From positions 122,825 through 186,824 of the forward strand of contig JAPDQB010000003.1 in assembly GCA_034506175.1 (NCBI GenBank): 64,000 nt of DNA. The letters are read 5' to 3'. A program made the position numbers and the translations under genes. The notes under the pieces were generated by a model that was given only the letters and a program-made list of their open reading frames with translations, was not told the origin of the DNA and ran no database searches. Shown here piece after piece: positions 62,776 to 64,000 of the stretch (the stretch's first letter is position 1; every line of letters begins with the position of its first letter). Origin of the DNA: a candidate division KSB1 bacterium. GTDB lineage: Bacteria; Zhuqueibacterota; Zhuqueibacteria; Zhuqueibacterales; Zhuqueibacteraceae.

Positions 62776-63891
62776 TCACCGAGGGGATACGTTAAGTCGA
62801 TAAAACTGAACAATCGGATTTAGTGGAATATTGTCAGTACCTACGGCATTCGATTCGCCAGCAAATATAACTCCTCTTGAATATTTTCCCCTCACATCTC
62901 CCACCGGCATACTAAGCGAATCTTCCTTAGCAAACCACATTTGAGGGTGATCAACCAATAAGGAATCATTAACAGGATCGAAAATACAGCATCTTAACAT
63001 TGAGCGTTTATCGGGTAACGAAAAAATTACCACATAAGGTTTGATATAAAATATTGCCCATAAACGCTCGACTTCAGTAAAAATTGAACGACGATCTTTA
63101 ATGTCAAGATCACCGCTTTTGTCAAGTGCCGAAAGCTTGGTTGCATTTGTTTGATGGTCTAACCGCCAAGACTTTAAAAAAACACCATGAGAATCATACA
63201 TGCTGATTTGTAAGTCAAAAGTATTTCCAAGAAATACCTTGCCGGTTTCTATATCGCAGTCAATTCCAAATACAGGAGAGGTTCGAAGCTTTTTTAATCT
63301 TGTGTCATAATTACCAAATTTATTAATAACTTTACCGTTGCGATTGAAAACATAAATTGCTTTCTGTATTTCCCTCTTGGGAAGAGGAAAACACATCTCA
63401 TTCGACACCATAATTCTGTGCCCATAACCAGTTATTCCTGCTGGTATAATTCTATAACCAGCCGAAGTGTCTCCCAAAAAAAATGAATGATAAAGCTTTC
63501 CTTCATAGTCATACAAAAAGAGCTTTTGCAAAGATAACGACGCCAATGCAAACGTGTTTTCGGTCAAGAATGCTATACCTATTGGCCCCAAAAATTCGCC
63601 CGGCCCTTGTCCCTTGCCACCTATTCTTCTAATAAATTTTCCATCAAATGCAAACTGAAGCACGTTTTCTCTAGTGCGATCGAACACAAATAAACACTGT
63701 GATCTCTCATCAGCAACAATCTGGTAAACATCTGCAATCATACATTCATCTTTTGTTTCCAACTGAATTTGTTTTTCAAGCGTAAAAATATCTAAAAACG
63801 TATTCTGCTCACCAAAACGCGCTGTGTTGGAACGTAAGACAATCTCATCGCGTTGATGAACTTTACTTGTATCTATCTTGACAATGTTAGC
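62776..63891 (-). CDS. 6-bladed beta-propeller protein, 5' end damaged
   Basis: The frame codes for about 372 residues back to a stop at 63892-63894, with no ATG until deep inside; the first usable codon is a TTG at 63762. The open part above it (LRSNTARFGEQNTFLDIFTL, then ETKDECMIADVYQIVADE) looks coding, so the start was probably lost. Repeats such as FVFDRTRENVLQFAFDGKFI and GKGQGPGEFLGPIGIAF are those of 6-bladed propellers of the FCB group. No signal peptide remains. It lies next to the dead IS66 element, which may mark the same rearrangement. Confidence 0.65.
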   Translation of the reverse strand, partial: ANIVKIDTSKVHQRDEIVLRSNTARFGEQNTFLDIFTLEKQIQLETKDECMIADVYQIVADERSQCLFVFDRTRENVLQFAFDGKFIRRIGGKGQGPGEFLGPIGIAFLTENTFALASLSLQKLFLYDYEGKLYHSFFLGDTSAGYRIIPAGITGYGHRIMVSNEMCFPLPKREIQKAIYVFNRNGKVINKFGNYDTRLKKLRTSPVFGIDCDIETGKVFLGNTFDLQISMYDSHGVFLKSWRLDHQTNATKLSALDKSGDLDIKDRRSIFTEVERLWAIFYIKPYVVIFSLPDKRSMLRCCIFDPVNDSLLVDHPQMWFAKEDSLSMPVGDVRGKYSRGVIFAGESNAVGTDNIPLNPIVQFYRLNVSPR

Positions 63892-64000
63892 TTAAATTCT
63901 TGAAAACAGAGGACATGTGTACACCGAGGACAAACGTCCATCTTGAATTTATATTTCTATTTTTGTATATTAAGAGCATGGAAAGAAAACATGCTCATGA

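Noticed and set aside
1..64000. tRNA, rRNA or CRISPR arrays
   Set aside because: No cloverleaf-like sequence, rRNA segment or regularly spaced repeat was seen by eye. A covariance search was not possible.

Overview
The window looks like a chromosomal segment of a Gram-negative bacterium of the FCB superphylum, perhaps a candidate-phylum relative such as KSB1 or Calditrichota. This is inferred from gene content: a SusC/SusD pair, three TonB-dependent receptors in all, a FecI/FecR-type sigma and anti-sigma pair, two FG-GAP/UnbV lipoproteins, a DUF5916 protein, a secreted propeller with a type IX-like C-terminal tail, and a Y_Y_Y-propeller/SpoIIE phosphatase. Most genes lie on the minus strand in short operons. 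No rRNA, tRNA or CRISPR array was seen.

Layout. 1-5081: ABC-2 exporter operon (ATPase, DUF5916 outer-membrane protein, two DUF3526 permeases). 5389-10077: metal-type TonB receptor operon (receptor, small lipoprotein, MerC-like protein, two short Cys-containing secreted proteins) with REP-like multi-hairpin modules. 10228-15267: copper and cytochrome handling (DUF1684, CcmH-like, PCuAC, SCO1, cytochrome c, Cys-rich small proteins, His-rich outer-membrane protein). 15248-19817: truncated ROK kinase, SDR, ApbE, Agl23-type membrane protein, amidase. 20025-36319: glycan-type region with two UnbV proteins, DUF1080, SusD and SusC, the last behind a promoter carrying a LacI-type operator; two small plus-strand gene pairs (HEPN-like with a frameshift, and C39 peptidase-like) sit inside it. 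36407-41175: FecA-like receptor, FecR and ECF sigma factor. 41242-47673: GMC oxidoreductase, Rpn/DUF2887 nuclease, and an operon of acyltransferase, unknown protein, HMG-CoA reductase and a peroxiredoxin-like gene. 47715-52746: a compact structured RNA convergent with a DUF3800 gene, then a PHA-type regulator, phasin, UbiB-family kinase and lipase. 52853-61667: Prc protease, SpoIIE sensor, vWA lipoprotein with a membrane partner, ATP-grasp enzyme. 61780-64000: RHS fragment, decayed IS66 element and a 5'-damaged propeller gene.

The two most notable observations are as follows. (1) The peroxiredoxin-like gene downstream of HMG-CoA reductase reads through an in-frame TGA exactly at the first position of a CPFC-type active site (U-P-F-C). 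A perfect 7-bp hairpin follows immediately, so this is a strong selenoprotein candidate. (2) A roughly 100-nt RNA gene has a near-consensus promoter, a closed multi-helix fold and a U-tract, and ends at the stop codon of a DUF3800 gene. Further points are repeated promoter/operator units ahead of the PHA-type regulator, REP-like modules and several dispersed palindromes.
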